Positions 1 through 8,034 of a stretch of 64,000 nucleotides of DNA are shown here, in pieces. Numbering within the stretch: position 1 is the stretch's first letter; each line of letters starts with the position of its first letter. Origin of the DNA: Fictibacillus sp. FJAT-27399. GTDB taxonomy: Bacteria > Bacillota > Bacilli > Bacillales > Fictibacillaceae. Made by a program: the position numbers and the translations under genes. Below the pieces are notes generated by a model. That model was given only the letters and a program-made list of their open reading frames with translations, did no database searches and had not been told where the DNA came from. The stretch lies in NCBI RefSeq assembly GCF_001510655.1, contig NZ_LMVC01000008.1, forward strand, positions 365 to 64,364, in the 5' to 3' direction.

Positions 1-98
1 GAGGTCACACCCGTTCCCATACCGAACACGGAAGTTAAGCTCTTCAGCGCCGATGGTAGTTGGGGGCTTCCCCCTGTAAGAGTAGGACGTTGCCAGGC
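1..98 (+). rRNA. 5S ribosomal RNA, 3' part
   Basis: The window opens inside a 5S rRNA: the conserved CCGAACACGGAAGTTAAGC loop is at about 21-40 and the gene closes with GCCAGGC at 92-98. The 5' end lies before the window, so an rRNA operon is directly upstream and the tRNAs that follow are its distal part. Confidence 0.95.
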
Positions 99-137
99 TA
101 TCATTTCATACATACTCGTATGTGGTTTTATTATTAT

Positions 138-212
138 TCCACAGTAGCTCAGTGGTAGAGCTATCGGCTGTTAACCGATCGGTCGTAGGTTCGAGTCCTA
201 CCTGTGGAGCCA
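138..212 (+). tRNA. tRNA-Asn (GTT)
   Basis: Cloverleaf with acceptor TCCACAG/CTGTGGA, anticodon loop CTGTTAA (GTT) and encoded CCA. It is practically identical to the tRNA-Asn at 63004. Confidence 0.96.
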
Positions 213-213
213 T

Positions 214-289
214 GCTTCCATAGCTCAGTAGGTAGAGTGCTTCCATGGTAAGGAAGAGGTCACCGGTTCGAGCCCGGTTGGAAGCTCCA
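214..289 (+). tRNA. tRNA-Thr (GGT)
   Basis: Acceptor GCTTCCA/TGGAAGC is a perfect 7-bp helix. The anticodon stem CTTCC/GGAAG encloses loop ATGGTAA, giving anticodon GGT. CCA is encoded. Confidence 0.95.
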
Positions 290-292
290 GTC

Positions 293-367
293 GGCCCGTT
301 GGTCAAGCGGTTAAGACACCGCCCTTTCACGGCGGTAACACGGGTTCGAATCCCGTACGGGTCACCA
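293..367 (+). tRNA. tRNA-Glu (TTC)
   Basis: The anticodon stem CCGCC/GGCGG encloses CTTTCAC, giving anticodon TTC. CCA is encoded. A near-identical copy is at 63180. Confidence 0.95.
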
Positions 368-402
368 ATTTTTTTCGTTAAGAAAATAACATTCATTAAT
401 AT

Positions 403-478
403 GGAGGATTAGCTCAGCTGGGAGAGCACCTGCCTTACAAGCAGGGGGTCGGCGGTTCGAACCCGTCATCCTCCACCA
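403..478 (+). tRNA. tRNA-Val (TAC)
   Basis: Acceptor GGAGGAT/ATCCTCC; anticodon loop CTTACAA gives TAC; CCA is encoded. Confidence 0.95.
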
Positions 479-497
479 TTATTTATCCCAACGGCAG

Positions 498-573
<76 letters not shown>

Positions 574-610
574 TTTTTTTATAAGTAATGTCTGAAGCCT
601 TTTTTTATGT

Positions 611-694
611 GGAGGGGTAGCGAAGTGGCTAAACGCGGCGGACTGTAAATCCGCTCCTTTGGGTTCGGCGGTTCGAATCCGTCCCCCTCCACCA
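611..694 (+). tRNA. tRNA-Tyr (GTA)
   Basis: Long-variable-arm (class II) tRNA of 84 nt with acceptor GGAGGGG/CCCCTCC and anticodon loop CTGTAAA (GTA). Confidence 0.95.
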
Positions 695-725
695 TCTTTA
701 TTTCCGACAGATTATGTTACAACAC

Positions 726-801
726 GAGCCATTAGCTCAGTCGGTAGAGCATCTGACTTTTAATCAGAGGGTCGAAGGTTCGAGTCCTTCATGGCTCACC
801 A
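726..801 (+). tRNA. tRNA-Lys (TTT)
   Basis: Acceptor GAGCCAT/ATGGCTC; anticodon loop CTTTTAA (TTT); CCA is encoded. A second copy is at 63503. Confidence 0.95.
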
Positions 802-850
802 TTTGAACTTCTGAATAAAAGATGATAGCAATGGTTACAAAGTATAATAT

Positions 851-924
851 GCGGGTGTAGTTTAGTGGTAAAACAAGAGCCTTCCAAGCTCTGGTCGTGA
901 GTTCGATTCTCATCACCCGCTCCA
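851..924 (+). tRNA. tRNA-Gly (TCC)
   Basis: Acceptor GCGGGTG/CACCCGC; anticodon stem GAGC/GCTC with TCC anticodon; CCA is encoded. Confidence 0.94.
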
Positions 925-928
925 TTAT

Positions 929-1004
929 GGGGCCTTAGCTCAGCTGGGAGAGCGCCTGCCTTGCACGCAGGAGGTCAGCGGTTCGATCCCGCTAGGCTCC
1001 ACCA
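929..1004 (+). tRNA. tRNA-Ala (TGC)
   Basis: Acceptor GGGGCCT/AGGCTCC; anticodon stem CCTGC/GCAGG encloses CTTGCAC (TGC). It is the last tRNA of the cluster and is followed by a terminator. Confidence 0.95.
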
Positions 1005-1019
1005 TACATAATAAGTACT

Positions 1020-1048
1020 GTCCTTAGACGAATGTCTAAGGGCTTTTT
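1020..1048 (+). terminator. Terminator of the rRNA-tRNA operon
   Basis: CCTTAGAC-gaat-GTCTAAGG hairpin followed by a T-rich tract, 16 nt after tRNA-Ala. Confidence 0.9.
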
Positions 1049-1129
1049 TATGTCTTTCAAACCTTCAAGGATTCCTGATCCAATAAAGAGGACGGTGCTT
1101 TTGTCCTAATAATTATCCATCAACCTCCT

Positions 1130-1143
1130 CGAAAGCGCTTACG
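1130..1143 (+). promoter_or_regulatory. cre-like site upstream of arginase
   Basis: CGAAAGCGCTTACG matches the CcpA consensus TGWAANCGNTNWCA except at the two outer bases. It lies about 30 bp upstream of the putative rocF -35 element. Carbon catabolite control of arginine degradation is plausible but not shown. Confidence 0.45.
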
Positions 1144-1174
1144 TATCGGTATATCTATGCATATTTCTGTCCAG

Positions 1175-1204
1175 TTGAACCAACACGAATAGACAGGCTA
1201 CAAT
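1175..1204 (+). promoter_or_regulatory. SigA-type promoter of rocF
   Basis: TTGAAC (1175-1180), an 18-bp spacer and TACAAT (1199-1204), about 50 nt before the start codon. Confidence 0.6.
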
Positions 1205-1252
1205 GAATTTATAGAATTTTTTGAAACACAGCATAAGGGGAGGCCGTACAGA

Positions 1253-2155
1253 ATGAAGAAGGATATTACGATCATCGGAGTACCGATGGATTTAGGGCAG
1301 ACAAGGCGCGGCGTTGACATGGGGCCAAGCGCCATTCGATATGCAGGAATTGTGGAACGTTTAGAAGATATAAATTATAATGTCCAGGATTTCGGGGACA
1401 TAGAGATTGCCCGGCCTGGGACAATAGAAGAAAAAATAGACACCAATCTTAAGAACCTTCAAGAAGTTTCAACTGCAAGTGAAAAGCTGGCAGACACGGT
1501 TTCTAATGTCATTCAGGAAAACCGGTTTCCTCTTGTCTTTGGAGGAGACCACAGTATCGCGATCGGCTCTCTTGCAGGAATTGCCAAGCACTACGAAAAT
1601 CTTGGCGTCATCTGGTATGATGCTCATGGAGACTTGAATACCGCTGATACTTCACCAAGCGGAAACATTCATGGTATGCCCCTTGCAGCAAGTTTGGGAA
1701 TCGGGCATGAATCCTTAACCGGCATTGGAGGATATGAGCAAAAAGTTAAGCCTGAAAATATTGTTATTATCGGTGCCCGTTCATTGGATGAAGGAGAAAA
1801 AGAATTAATCAAAGAACGCGGTATTAAAGTATACACAATGCATGAAATTGATCGGATCGGAATGACCAAGGTAATGGAGGAAACGATTGAATACCTTTCT
1901 AAAAAAACGGACGGTGTTCATTTAAGCCTTGACCTTGATGGATTGGATCCGCTTGACGCACCGGGTGTAGGTACGCCGGTTCTTGGTGGAATCAGTTACA
2001 GAGAAAGCCATTTGGCGATGGAAATGCTGGCCGAGTCTCAGATTATTACTTCAGCAGAATTTGTAGAGGTCAATCCAATTCTTGACGAAAGAAACAAGAC
2101 AGCGACAGTCGCTGTGGCGCTAATGGGATCACTATTTGGCGAAAAATTATTATAA
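1253..2155 (+). CDS. rocF: Arginase
   Basis: This 300-residue enzyme hydrolyses L-arginine to L-ornithine and urea in the cytosol, the first step of arginine catabolism. The manganese-binding signatures of the ureohydrolase family are all present: GGDHS at 97-101, DAHGD at 123-127 and DLDGLDP at 227-233. Length is normal for bacterial arginases. The ATG is preceded by GGGGAGG. The gene stands alone between a vegetative promoter (1175) and a bidirectional terminator (2165). The arginase-SigW-CdaA neighbourhood is, as I remember, also seen in the B. cereus group. Function is certain at family level; physiological control is inferred. Confidence 0.96.
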   Translation: MKKDITIIGVPMDLGQTRRGVDMGPSAIRYAGIVERLEDINYNVQDFGDIEIARPGTIEEKIDTNLKNLQEVSTASEKLADTVSNVIQENRFPLVFGGDHSIAIGSLAGIAKHYENLGVIWYDAHGDLNTADTSPSGNIHGMPLAASLGIGHESLTGIGGYEQKVKPENIVIIGARSLDEGEKELIKERGIKVYTMHEIDRIGMTKVMEETIEYLSKKTDGVHLSLDLDGLDPLDAPGVGTPVLGGISYRESHLAMEMLAESQIITSAEFVEVNPILDERNKTATVAVALMGSLFGEKLL

Positions 2156-2164
2156 TTATAAATC

Positions 2165-2202
2165 AAAAAAACAGCTCTCGATTACGAGTAGCTGTTTTTT
2201 AC
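2165..2202. terminator. Bidirectional terminator between rocF and the Spo0E-like gene
   Basis: AAAACAGCT-ctcgattacgagt-AGCTGTTTTTT with A-tract and T-tract on either side, so it can stop both convergent transcripts. It overlaps the last codons of the minus-strand gene. Confidence 0.9.
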
Positions 2203-2349
2203 GTTTGCTTTTTGGAATTCATTTAATAGAGCATCTATGTGTTGGCTGATTTCAACAATTTCTTCAGCGATTAAAGGCATAATTTTAGACATTTCATTCA
2301 TTTTTTTCCGTGAAACTTCAATTTCTCTTAGCAGGATATTGCGGTCCAT
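2182..2349 (-). CDS. Spo0E-family aspartyl-phosphate phosphatase
   Basis: A 55-residue helical-hairpin protein. Spo0E-type proteins remove phosphate from Spo0A~P and so delay entry into sporulation. The family pattern is visible: a helix beginning REIEVSRKKMNEM, a turn, and the signature SQHID (Ser-x-x-x-Asp) followed by ALLNEF. The start is set at the ATG at 2349 because AAGGAG lies directly upstream; the longer reading adds 12 residues with no ribosome site. It is a single gene convergent with rocF. Paralogues of this family are common in Bacillus, so which phosphorylated regulator it targets is not known. Confidence 0.8.
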   Translation of the reverse strand: MDRNILLREIEVSRKKMNEMSKIMPLIAEEIVEISQHIDALLNEFQKANVKNSYS

Positions 2350-2498
2350 GTGTACACGCTCCTTAAAAAAAATCTTTAATTCCACTATTCCCTCAATTAT
2401 CCAAATTAAAACTCATTTTCTAAATTTTGTACAAAACATTTCTCAATCCCTGTCTGTTTTCATGCTAAAATAAAAATTGCTCAATTTTTTATGGAATA

Positions 2499-2524
2499 TG
2501 AAACTTTTTTGAATACTAAACGTA
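2499..2524 (+). promoter_or_regulatory. SigW autoregulatory promoter
   Basis: TGAAAC (2499-2504), 16 bp, then CGTA (2521-2524). This is the exact SigW consensus and lies 37 bp before sigW, matching known autoregulation of the operon. Confidence 0.88.
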
Positions 2525-2561
2525 GAAAAATACGAACCGCAACTGGTGGTGGAAAATTGAA

Positions 2562-3137
2562 ATGGATTCATTAATTAATAATCTGGTTACCCAAGTGAAA
2601 GCAGGGAACCAGGAGGCTTTTGAAGGTCTTGTTGAAATTTACAAAGATAAAATATACCGGCTGTGCTACAGAATGGTCGGAGACAGCCATGAGGCGGAGG
2701 ACCTTGCTCAGGAAGCATTTGTCCGCGCTTACGTAAACATTGATAAATACAGTGGAAGCTATAAGTTTTCAACGTGGCTGTATCGCATCGCCACAAACTT
2801 GTGTATTGATAAACTGCGGAAAAAGAAACCGGATTACTCTATGGATGCTGAAATTCCAGGAACGGAAGGAGCAACGCTTTACAGCCAGGTGGCAGGAGCG
2901 GATCCACTTCCGGAAGAGGAAGTGGAGGAAAAGGAAAAGCGGGATCATCTCCAGCAGGAAATCATGAAACTTCCGGAAAAGTACAGGACAGCGATCCTGC
3001 TAAAGTATGTCGAAGATCTATCGCTTGAAGAGATCAGCTCTGTTATGGATTTGCCCGTTCCGACTGTCAAAACACGGATACATCGGGGAAGAGAAGCGTT
3101 AAAAAAGGTGTATAAAAAGGTTGCAAAATCGAGGTGA
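2562..3137 (+). CDS. sigW: ECF RNA polymerase sigma factor SigW
   Basis: This 191-residue ECF sigma factor directs RNA polymerase to envelope-stress promoters. Region 2 is at about 10-90, with the -10 reading helix in DLAQEAFVRAYVNI and TWLYRIATNLCID. Region 4 is at about 130-185, with the helix-turn-helix LSLEEISSVMDLPVPTVKTR. Length and sequence match SigW of B. subtilis. The stop overlaps the ribosome site of rsiW, indicating translational coupling. The promoter at 2499 shows it drives its own transcription. Known family members respond to antimicrobials and alkali; inducers here are inferred. Confidence 0.95.
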   Translation: MDSLINNLVTQVKAGNQEAFEGLVEIYKDKIYRLCYRMVGDSHEAEDLAQEAFVRAYVNIDKYSGSYKFSTWLYRIATNLCIDKLRKKKPDYSMDAEIPGTEGATLYSQVAGADPLPEEEVEEKEKRDHLQQEIMKLPEKYRTAILLKYVEDLSLEEISSVMDLPVPTVKTRIHRGREALKKVYKKVAKSR

Positions 3138-3142
3138 ACATA

Positions 3143-3760
3143 ATGTCATGTGATACAGAAAAATATATGAGCCTGATTGATAAAGCCCTGGATAGGGATA
3201 TAACGGAGCTGGAGCAGAAAGAGCTGAACATACATCTGGAAAATTGCGAAGCCTGCAGAGAGCACTATTATGCCCTGAAGGAAATCATTTCCGACATGAA
3301 AGAATCAGCGCCTGTTGTTGCTCCCGACCATTTTACAGAGAATGTAATGAAGAAGCTTCCTGCCGTGAAAAAGAAAAGGATGCCGGCTCAATGGATCAGG
3401 CGTTATCCAGTCCTGACTGCGGCTGCAGTATTCTTAATCATAATGTTCGGTTCAGTCATGGCCAATTGGAGTACGGGGAATGAACTATCAGTAGTCTCCG
3501 GCTCGGATAACGTTCAGATCAAGCCATCCACGCATACAGTTATCGTTCCTAAAGGAAAAACGGTCAAAGGTGACCTGGTCGTAGAAAATGGCGATGTGAG
3601 GGTGGAAGGAAAGGTTGACGGCAATGTCGTCGTCATCAAAGGGAAAAAATATATGGCTTCCGCGGGCCAGATAACCGGTGACAGCCAGGAAATCCATCAA
3701 GTGGTTGAATGGGTCTGGTATAAACTTAAAATGTTCTTCACAGGAGAGGAACAAAAATAA
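3143..3760 (+). CDS. rsiW: Anti-sigma-W factor RsiW
   Basis: A 205-residue single-pass membrane protein that holds SigW inactive until it is cut by regulated proteolysis (PrsW, then RasP, in B. subtilis). The cytosolic part has the zinc anti-sigma motif H-x3-C-x2-C (HLENCEAC, near residues 33-40). One membrane helix is near 88-107. The outer part ends in a beta-rich stretch (KTVKGDLVVENGDV) like the family's extracellular domain. I chose the ATG at 3143 over an upstream GTG because GAGGTGAA sits at the right distance. It overlaps no other gene and ends before a weak terminator. Confidence 0.92.
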   Translation: MSCDTEKYMSLIDKALDRDITELEQKELNIHLENCEACREHYYALKEIISDMKESAPVVAPDHFTENVMKKLPAVKKKRMPAQWIRRYPVLTAAAVFLIIMFGSVMANWSTGNELSVVSGSDNVQIKPSTHTVIVPKGKTVKGDLVVENGDVRVEGKVDGNVVVIKGKKYMASAGQITGDSQEIHQVVEWVWYKLKMFFTGEEQK

Positions 3761-3789
3761 TATTTAGTATCGAACTAATATGAAGATCT

Positions 3790-3823
3790 AAAAAGCCGCC
3801 TGTTTATGGCTGGCTTTTTACTT
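3790..3823 (+). terminator. Probable terminator after rsiW
   Basis: An imperfect stem, AAAAGCCGCC with GGCTGGCTTTTT, ends in a T-run. It separates the sigW-rsiW transcript from cdaA. Confidence 0.6.
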
Positions 3824-3896
3824 TTTCGGGACTTTATAACGCAGCCAAAGACACCTGGCCAGCCAGTCTCCAACTTTTATGGCAGCGGATGGGATA

Positions 3897-3905
3897 TGCT
3901 ATAAT
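3897..3905 (+). promoter_or_regulatory. Extended -10 promoter for the cdaA operon
   Basis: TGCTATAAT is a TGn-extended -10 element about 80 nt before cdaA. No good -35 is seen at 17 bp, as is usual for extended -10 promoters. Confidence 0.5.
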
Positions 3906-3983
3906 AAGGGATACCGAATAATTATGATCATTGTTGCACTACATTAACATAGAAAGAGTAGTTCCCTGAAGTGGAGTGATGTC

Positions 3984-4817
3984 ATGTTGCCTGTTGGAAG
4001 TTTTAGTTTAGGTAGCTATATCAGCCAGATCGTTGATATTTTGCTGGTTACCTATGTTTTTTATAAATTAATAATGCTGATAAGAGGAACCAAGGCGGTA
4101 CAGCTTTTAAAAGGAATTGTGGTCATTGTAGCTGTATGGCTTGCGAGCAGTTTCTTTGAACTGCGGACAATGGGCTGGCTGATGGATAAAGCCATTACAT
4201 ATGGATTATTGGCCATTATTATTATTTTCCAGCCTGAATTAAGGAGAGCGCTGGAGCAGCTCGGCAGGGGAAAACTGTTTTCCCGATCTGGTTTAGCTGA
4301 CGAAGAGGAGATGGGAAACTCCATTGATGCGATCGTTAAGTCAACCAGTTATATGGCCAAGCGCCGAATTGGGGCCATCATATCGTTTGAAAGAGAAACC
4401 GGTCTTACCGATTATGTGGAAACAGGGATTCCTATTCATTCGAAATTGTCATCAGAGCTGCTGACCAATATTTTTGTGCCCAACACGCCCCTGCACGACG
4501 GAGCGGTTATTTTGCGGCAGAATGAGATCGTTGCGGCAGGCTGTTATCTTCCGTTGACCGAAAGCCCTTTTGTTTCCAAAGAACTGGGTACAAGGCACAG
4601 AGCGGCTATCGGTGTAAGTGAAGTGACAGATGCGATTACTGTCATTGTCTCAGAAGAAACCGGTGGCATCTCGATTACGAAGAACGGAGAAATCCATCGC
4701 AACCTGAATGAGGAAACACTGAGAGCTTTATTGAATGCGGAATTAATGGTATCTGGCAGAAATGCTTCCTCATCACGCTGGAATTGGAGGGGGAAGAAAA
4801 ATGGACAAACTCCTTAA
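3984..4817 (+). CDS. cdaA: Diadenylate cyclase CdaA
   Basis: This enzyme makes cyclic di-AMP from two ATP; the messenger controls potassium and osmolyte transport and wall homeostasis. The 277-residue protein has three N-terminal membrane helices (about 10-90) and a cytosolic DAC domain with the catalytic DGA at 172-174 and RHR at 204-206. GTGGAGTG precedes the ATG. It overlaps cdaR by 17 bp, and cdaA-cdaR-glmM is the conserved operon in which CdaR and GlmM bind and modulate the cyclase. The link between c-di-AMP and peptidoglycan precursor supply is known for this family. Confidence 0.96.
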   Translation: MLPVGSFSLGSYISQIVDILLVTYVFYKLIMLIRGTKAVQLLKGIVVIVAVWLASSFFELRTMGWLMDKAITYGLLAIIIIFQPELRRALEQLGRGKLFSRSGLADEEEMGNSIDAIVKSTSYMAKRRIGAIISFERETGLTDYVETGIPIHSKLSSELLTNIFVPNTPLHDGAVILRQNEIVAAGCYLPLTESPFVSKELGTRHRAAIGVSEVTDAITVIVSEETGGISITKNGEIHRNLNEETLRALLNAELMVSGRNASSSRWNWRGKKNGQTP

Positions 4818-6222
4818 GAGCAATTGGTTTGTAAAAATTATCGCTTTTCTTTTGGCATTAATGCTTTATACCGTCCTATCCATGGAAAACCAGCAGCAAT
4901 CTGACCGGCAATCCCTGTTCACCTCCGTCTCCAAGACGAGTGAAACAGTAAGCGGGGTTGCCATTACGCCTTTTTTTGATGAAAATAAATACGTACTTAC
5001 AGACTTGCCCCGATCGGTGGACGTCAAGCTGACGGGTTCTTCCAATCTGCTGACGAAAGCATTAAAAGTAGACCGTCGAATGGAAGTCTATATCGATCTT
5101 ACAAAGATGGGTCCAGGTACAAAAAAAGTTCCTGTGAAAATCAGGAATGTTCCGGAAGGGTTAAGAGCCGTTCCATCACCTCAGGAAGTGGAAGTAACGC
5201 TTCACCGAAAACAAACGAAGCAGATCCCGATTTCTGTGGATATCAAGAACAAGAATAAGCTGCCGGAGGGTTATGAAGCCGGAAAACTTAGCTACTCGCC
5301 GAAGAGTGTGTATGTAACAGGTCCAGAGGATTACATCAGTGATATTGCAAGTATCCGGGCATCTGTGGATGTTTCGAATGCCAAGGATAAGGTAGAATCA
5401 AGGGTGCCGCTGCGGGCTTACGACAGTCAAGGCAATCTGCTCGATGTACTGATTGATCCAAAGTCTGTCAATGTTACGGTCCCTATTACAAAACCAAGTA
5501 AAACGGTACCGCTGAGCCTGAATGAAAAAGGCAACCTTCCTGACGGACTTACCCTTGCAGGTATAACTGTGGATCCGAAAGAAGTGACGTTAACAGGTCC
5601 TTCATCCGCCCTTGATAAAATCAGTGAAGTAAGCGGCGTAGACATAGATTTAGACAAGATTAAAGAAGATTCAACGATAGACGTTGATGTGCCTCTTCCA
5701 AAAGGCACAGAAGCTGTAAATCCCAAACAAGTCCAAGTAAAAGTGGATGTAGAGAATGACGTGAAAACAAAGACCTTTAAGGATATCCCTATTGAAATGA
5801 GGGGAGAGATTCCTGAACAGCAGGCGTCTTTCTTATCTCCTGCGAGCGGAAAGATGGATGTGACCATTACAGGCAGCAAAAAAACAGTTGATGCATTGGT
5901 GGCTTCAGATATTAGGGCATATGTTGATGTCAGCAAGCTGAAACCAGGCGAGCATACGATTTCGATAAAAGCCTCAAACTCCAAGAACCTTCAAATGAAA
6001 AAGGAGTTTACGACGGCGAAAATTAAAATCGAAACCACAGCAACCCAGACTGGCTCTGATAACCAGACTGACCAAACCACATCGCAGAGCGGGGATAAGA
6101 ACAGCAATAACGAGAATAACGGCACTGCCGGCAGCAAGCCGGACAATAACCCAACCTTTTCTCAATCAAAGGCAGAGGGACAATCGGATCGTACCGAATC
6201 AATTACTGAAGGAGAGAATTAA
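4801..6222 (+). CDS. cdaR: CdaA regulatory protein CdaR (YbbR domains)
   Basis: A 473-residue protein with one N-terminal membrane anchor (about 8-27) and a long extracytoplasmic part built of consecutive YbbR beta-domains. Each domain carries a variant of the V(Y/T)xTGP / VTITGS motif, near residues 170, 255 and 355. The C-terminus is a low-complexity Asn/Gln/Ser/Thr tail of about 60 residues. CdaR modulates CdaA activity from outside the membrane. The start at 4801 is preceded by GGAGGGGGAAG inside cdaA. The stop lies 3 bp before glmM, so all three are cotranscribed. Confidence 0.93.
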   Translation: MDKLLKSNWFVKIIAFLLALMLYTVLSMENQQQSDRQSLFTSVSKTSETVSGVAITPFFDENKYVLTDLPRSVDVKLTGSSNLLTKALKVDRRMEVYIDLTKMGPGTKKVPVKIRNVPEGLRAVPSPQEVEVTLHRKQTKQIPISVDIKNKNKLPEGYEAGKLSYSPKSVYVTGPEDYISDIASIRASVDVSNAKDKVESRVPLRAYDSQGNLLDVLIDPKSVNVTVPITKPSKTVPLSLNEKGNLPDGLTLAGITVDPKEVTLTGPSSALDKISEVSGVDIDLDKIKEDSTIDVDVPLPKGTEAVNPKQVQVKVDVENDVKTKTFKDIPIEMRGEIPEQQASFLSPASGKMDVTITGSKKTVDALVASDIRAYVDVSKLKPGEHTISIKASNSKNLQMKKEFTTAKIKIETTATQTGSDNQTDQTTSQSGDKNSNNENNGTAGSKPDNNPTFSQSKAEGQSDRTESITEGEN

Positions 6223-6225
6223 ATC

Positions 6226-7566
6226 ATGGGAAAATACTTTGGAACAGACGGGGTAAGAGGAGTTGCCAATACAGAGCTTACACCAGAATTAGCTTTTAAA
6301 CTTGGCCGATTTGGGGGATATGTATTAACAAAGGAAACCCAAAAACCAAAAGTACTGATCGGCAGAGATACACGAATTTCTGGTCATATGCTTGAAGGAG
6401 CATTGGTGGCTGGCCTTTTATCTACGGGAGCTGAAGTATTGCGTTTAGGTGTCATCTCGACACCTGGCGTTGCTTTCTTGACAAAGGCACTTGGCGCTCA
6501 GGCAGGTGTCATGATCTCTGCTTCCCATAACCCAGTCGCTGACAACGGAATTAAGTTTTTCGGAGCGGATGGCTTTAAGCTTTTGGATGAGCAGGAAGCA
6601 GAGATTGAAGCTCTCCTCGATCAGGAGAAAGACGAGCTTCCGCGCCCTTCAGGCGGCGATATCGGCTCAGTAGGCGACTATTTCGAAGGCGGACAAAAGT
6701 ACCTTCAATATTTAAAACAAACCGTCCCTGGCGATTTTTCCGGTATGCATATCGCACTCGACTGCGCTCACGGTGCAACATCTTCTTTGGCTCCGCATCT
6801 GTTTGCTGACCTGGAAGCCGATATCTCAACGATGGGAACAAGCCCAAATGGTCTAAATATTAACGATGGTGTAGGTTCCACACACCCTGAAAAACTGGCT
6901 GAACTGGTCAAGGAAAAAGGAGCAGACATGGGTCTGGCCTTTGATGGGGACGGAGACCGTCTGATTGCGATTGATGAAAAGGGGAACATCGTGGATGGCG
7001 ACCAAATCATGTTTATTTGCGCCGTCTACTTAAAAGAACAGGGAAGACTGAAGAACGATACCATCGTCTCCACTGTGATGAGCAACCTTGGATTCTATAA
7101 AGGACTTGAAGACAGAGAAGTAAAATCGGTTCAGACTGCTGTCGGCGACCGATATGTGATGGAAGAAATGAGAAAGAGCGGATATAACCTGGGCGGAGAG
7201 CAATCAGGACATATCATTTTCCTTGACCATACCACGACGGGTGATGGCATGTTATCGGCTATTCAATTAGCAAGCATCGTCCAGCAGACGAAAAAGCCAT
7301 TATCTGAGCTTGCGGATGAAATGAATAAGTTCCCTCAGCTTTTAATCAACGTTAGAGTTGTAGATAAAACAAAGCTTGAAGGCAATACAACGATCCTATC
7401 TGCGATCGAGAAGGTCGAAGCAGAAATGAACGGAAACGGGCGTGTACTTGTCCGTCCATCGGGAACTGAGCCGTTGGTGCGTGTCATGGTCGAAGCACCT
7501 ACGAAGGAACAATGCCAAATCTATGCTGATCAGATAGCTGATGTGGTCAAGGCGGAACTTGTTTAG
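6226..7566 (+). CDS. glmM: Phosphoglucosamine mutase
   Basis: GlmM interconverts glucosamine-6-phosphate and glucosamine-1-phosphate, feeding UDP-GlcNAc and peptidoglycan synthesis. The 446-residue protein has the phosphoserine loop ISASHNP with Ser100, the metal loop DGDGDR near 240, the sugar-specificity loop GGEQSGH near 325 and the phosphate-binding [12 protein letters not shown] near 408. It is the last gene of the cda operon and ends at a strong terminator. In this family GlmM also binds and inhibits CdaA, which explains the gene order. Confidence 0.97.
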   Translation: MGKYFGTDGVRGVANTELTPELAFKLGRFGGYVLTKETQKPKVLIGRDTRISGHMLEGALVAGLLSTGAEVLRLGVISTPGVAFLTKALGAQAGVMISASHNPVADNGIKFFGADGFKLLDEQEAEIEALLDQEKDELPRPSGGDIGSVGDYFEGGQKYLQYLKQTVPGDFSGMHIALDCAHGATSSLAPHLFADLEADISTMGTSPNGLNINDGVGSTHPEKLAELVKEKGADMGLAFDGDGDRLIAIDEKGNIVDGDQIMFICAVYLKEQGRLKNDTIVSTVMSNLGFYKGLEDREVKSVQTAVGDRYVMEEMRKSGYNLGGEQSGHIIFLDHTTTGDGMLSAIQLASIVQQTKKPLSELADEMNKFPQLLINVRVVDKTKLEGNTTILSAIEKVEAEMNGNGRVLVRPSGTEPLVRVMVEAPTKEQCQIYADQIADVVKAELV

Positions 7567-7604
7567 TCAAATGCACCCTCATTCATCAAGATAGGCACGA
7601 AACC

Positions 7605-7650
7605 TATGCATAAGCGTATCACCAGCGGGTTCGCTTATGCATATTTTATT
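7605..7650 (+). terminator. Terminator after glmM
   Basis: A 12-bp perfect stem, TATGCATAAGCG with CGCTTATGCATA, is followed by TTTTATT. It isolates the cda operon from glmS. Confidence 0.9.
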
Positions 7651-7679
7651 AAATATTTATTAAGCTGCTTAGCAACCAA

Positions 7680-7708
7680 TTGACGCTTAAATCGAAACAA
7701 GATATCAT
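7680..7708 (+). promoter_or_regulatory. SigA promoter of the glmS leader
   Basis: TTGACG (7680-7685), 17 bp, TATCAT (7703-7708). Transcription would start near 7715, just upstream of the ribozyme. Confidence 0.75.
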
Positions 7709-7761
7709 TAGGTTTGAATTTACTTCGAAACGGGAAGGTGGATAGAGCGGCCAATTTATTA

Positions 7762-7925
7762 ACCTAAGCGCCTGAACTATTTTCGGACGGAAGAAAATAG
7801 TTGACGAGGAAGAGGTTCATCGATTTTTCGGCGGATGCCTCTCGGAACCAGTCACTTTCGTAAGCTTTTAAATAAAACAGGCAAGGCGACTTCCTGTACA
7901 AAATTAAAAGCAGTGGCTAACAAAA
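7762..7925 (+). ncRNA. glmS ribozyme (GlcN6P-activated self-cleaving riboswitch)
   Basis: The conserved core is readable: the 5' segment AAGCGCCTGAACT, the P2 stem closing with AGTTGACGAGG, and the catalytic segment TTCGGCGGATGCCTCTCGG. Cleavage is expected immediately 5' of G7768. When glucosamine-6-phosphate binds, the RNA cuts itself and the glmS message is degraded. The 3' boundary is approximate. Confidence 0.93.
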
Positions 7926-7945
7926 TAAATCAAACATAGGTGGGG

Positions 7946-8006
7946 CTGTGAGCCCCGCTCACAGTCCCCCTGTTACAGAGGCGGGTGCCAGCCCATATTT
8001 TGGGCT
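7946..8006 (+). other. Two hairpins between ribozyme and glmS
   Basis: CTGTGAGC-ccc-GCTCACAG (7946-7964) and AGCCCA-tattt-TGGGCT (7990-8006) lie between the ribozyme and the glmS ribosome site. Neither has a T-tract, so they are not plain terminators. Confidence 0.55.
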
Positions 8007-8034
8007 ATACCTGACCCAAGGGAGGATATATTAA

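Noticed and set aside
106-396. Minus-strand ORF of 96 codons over the first tRNAs
   Set aside because: It lies entirely antisense to tRNA-Asn, tRNA-Thr and tRNA-Glu; a similar ORF appears over the identical tRNA-Asn at 63004. It is a by-product of tRNA sequence.
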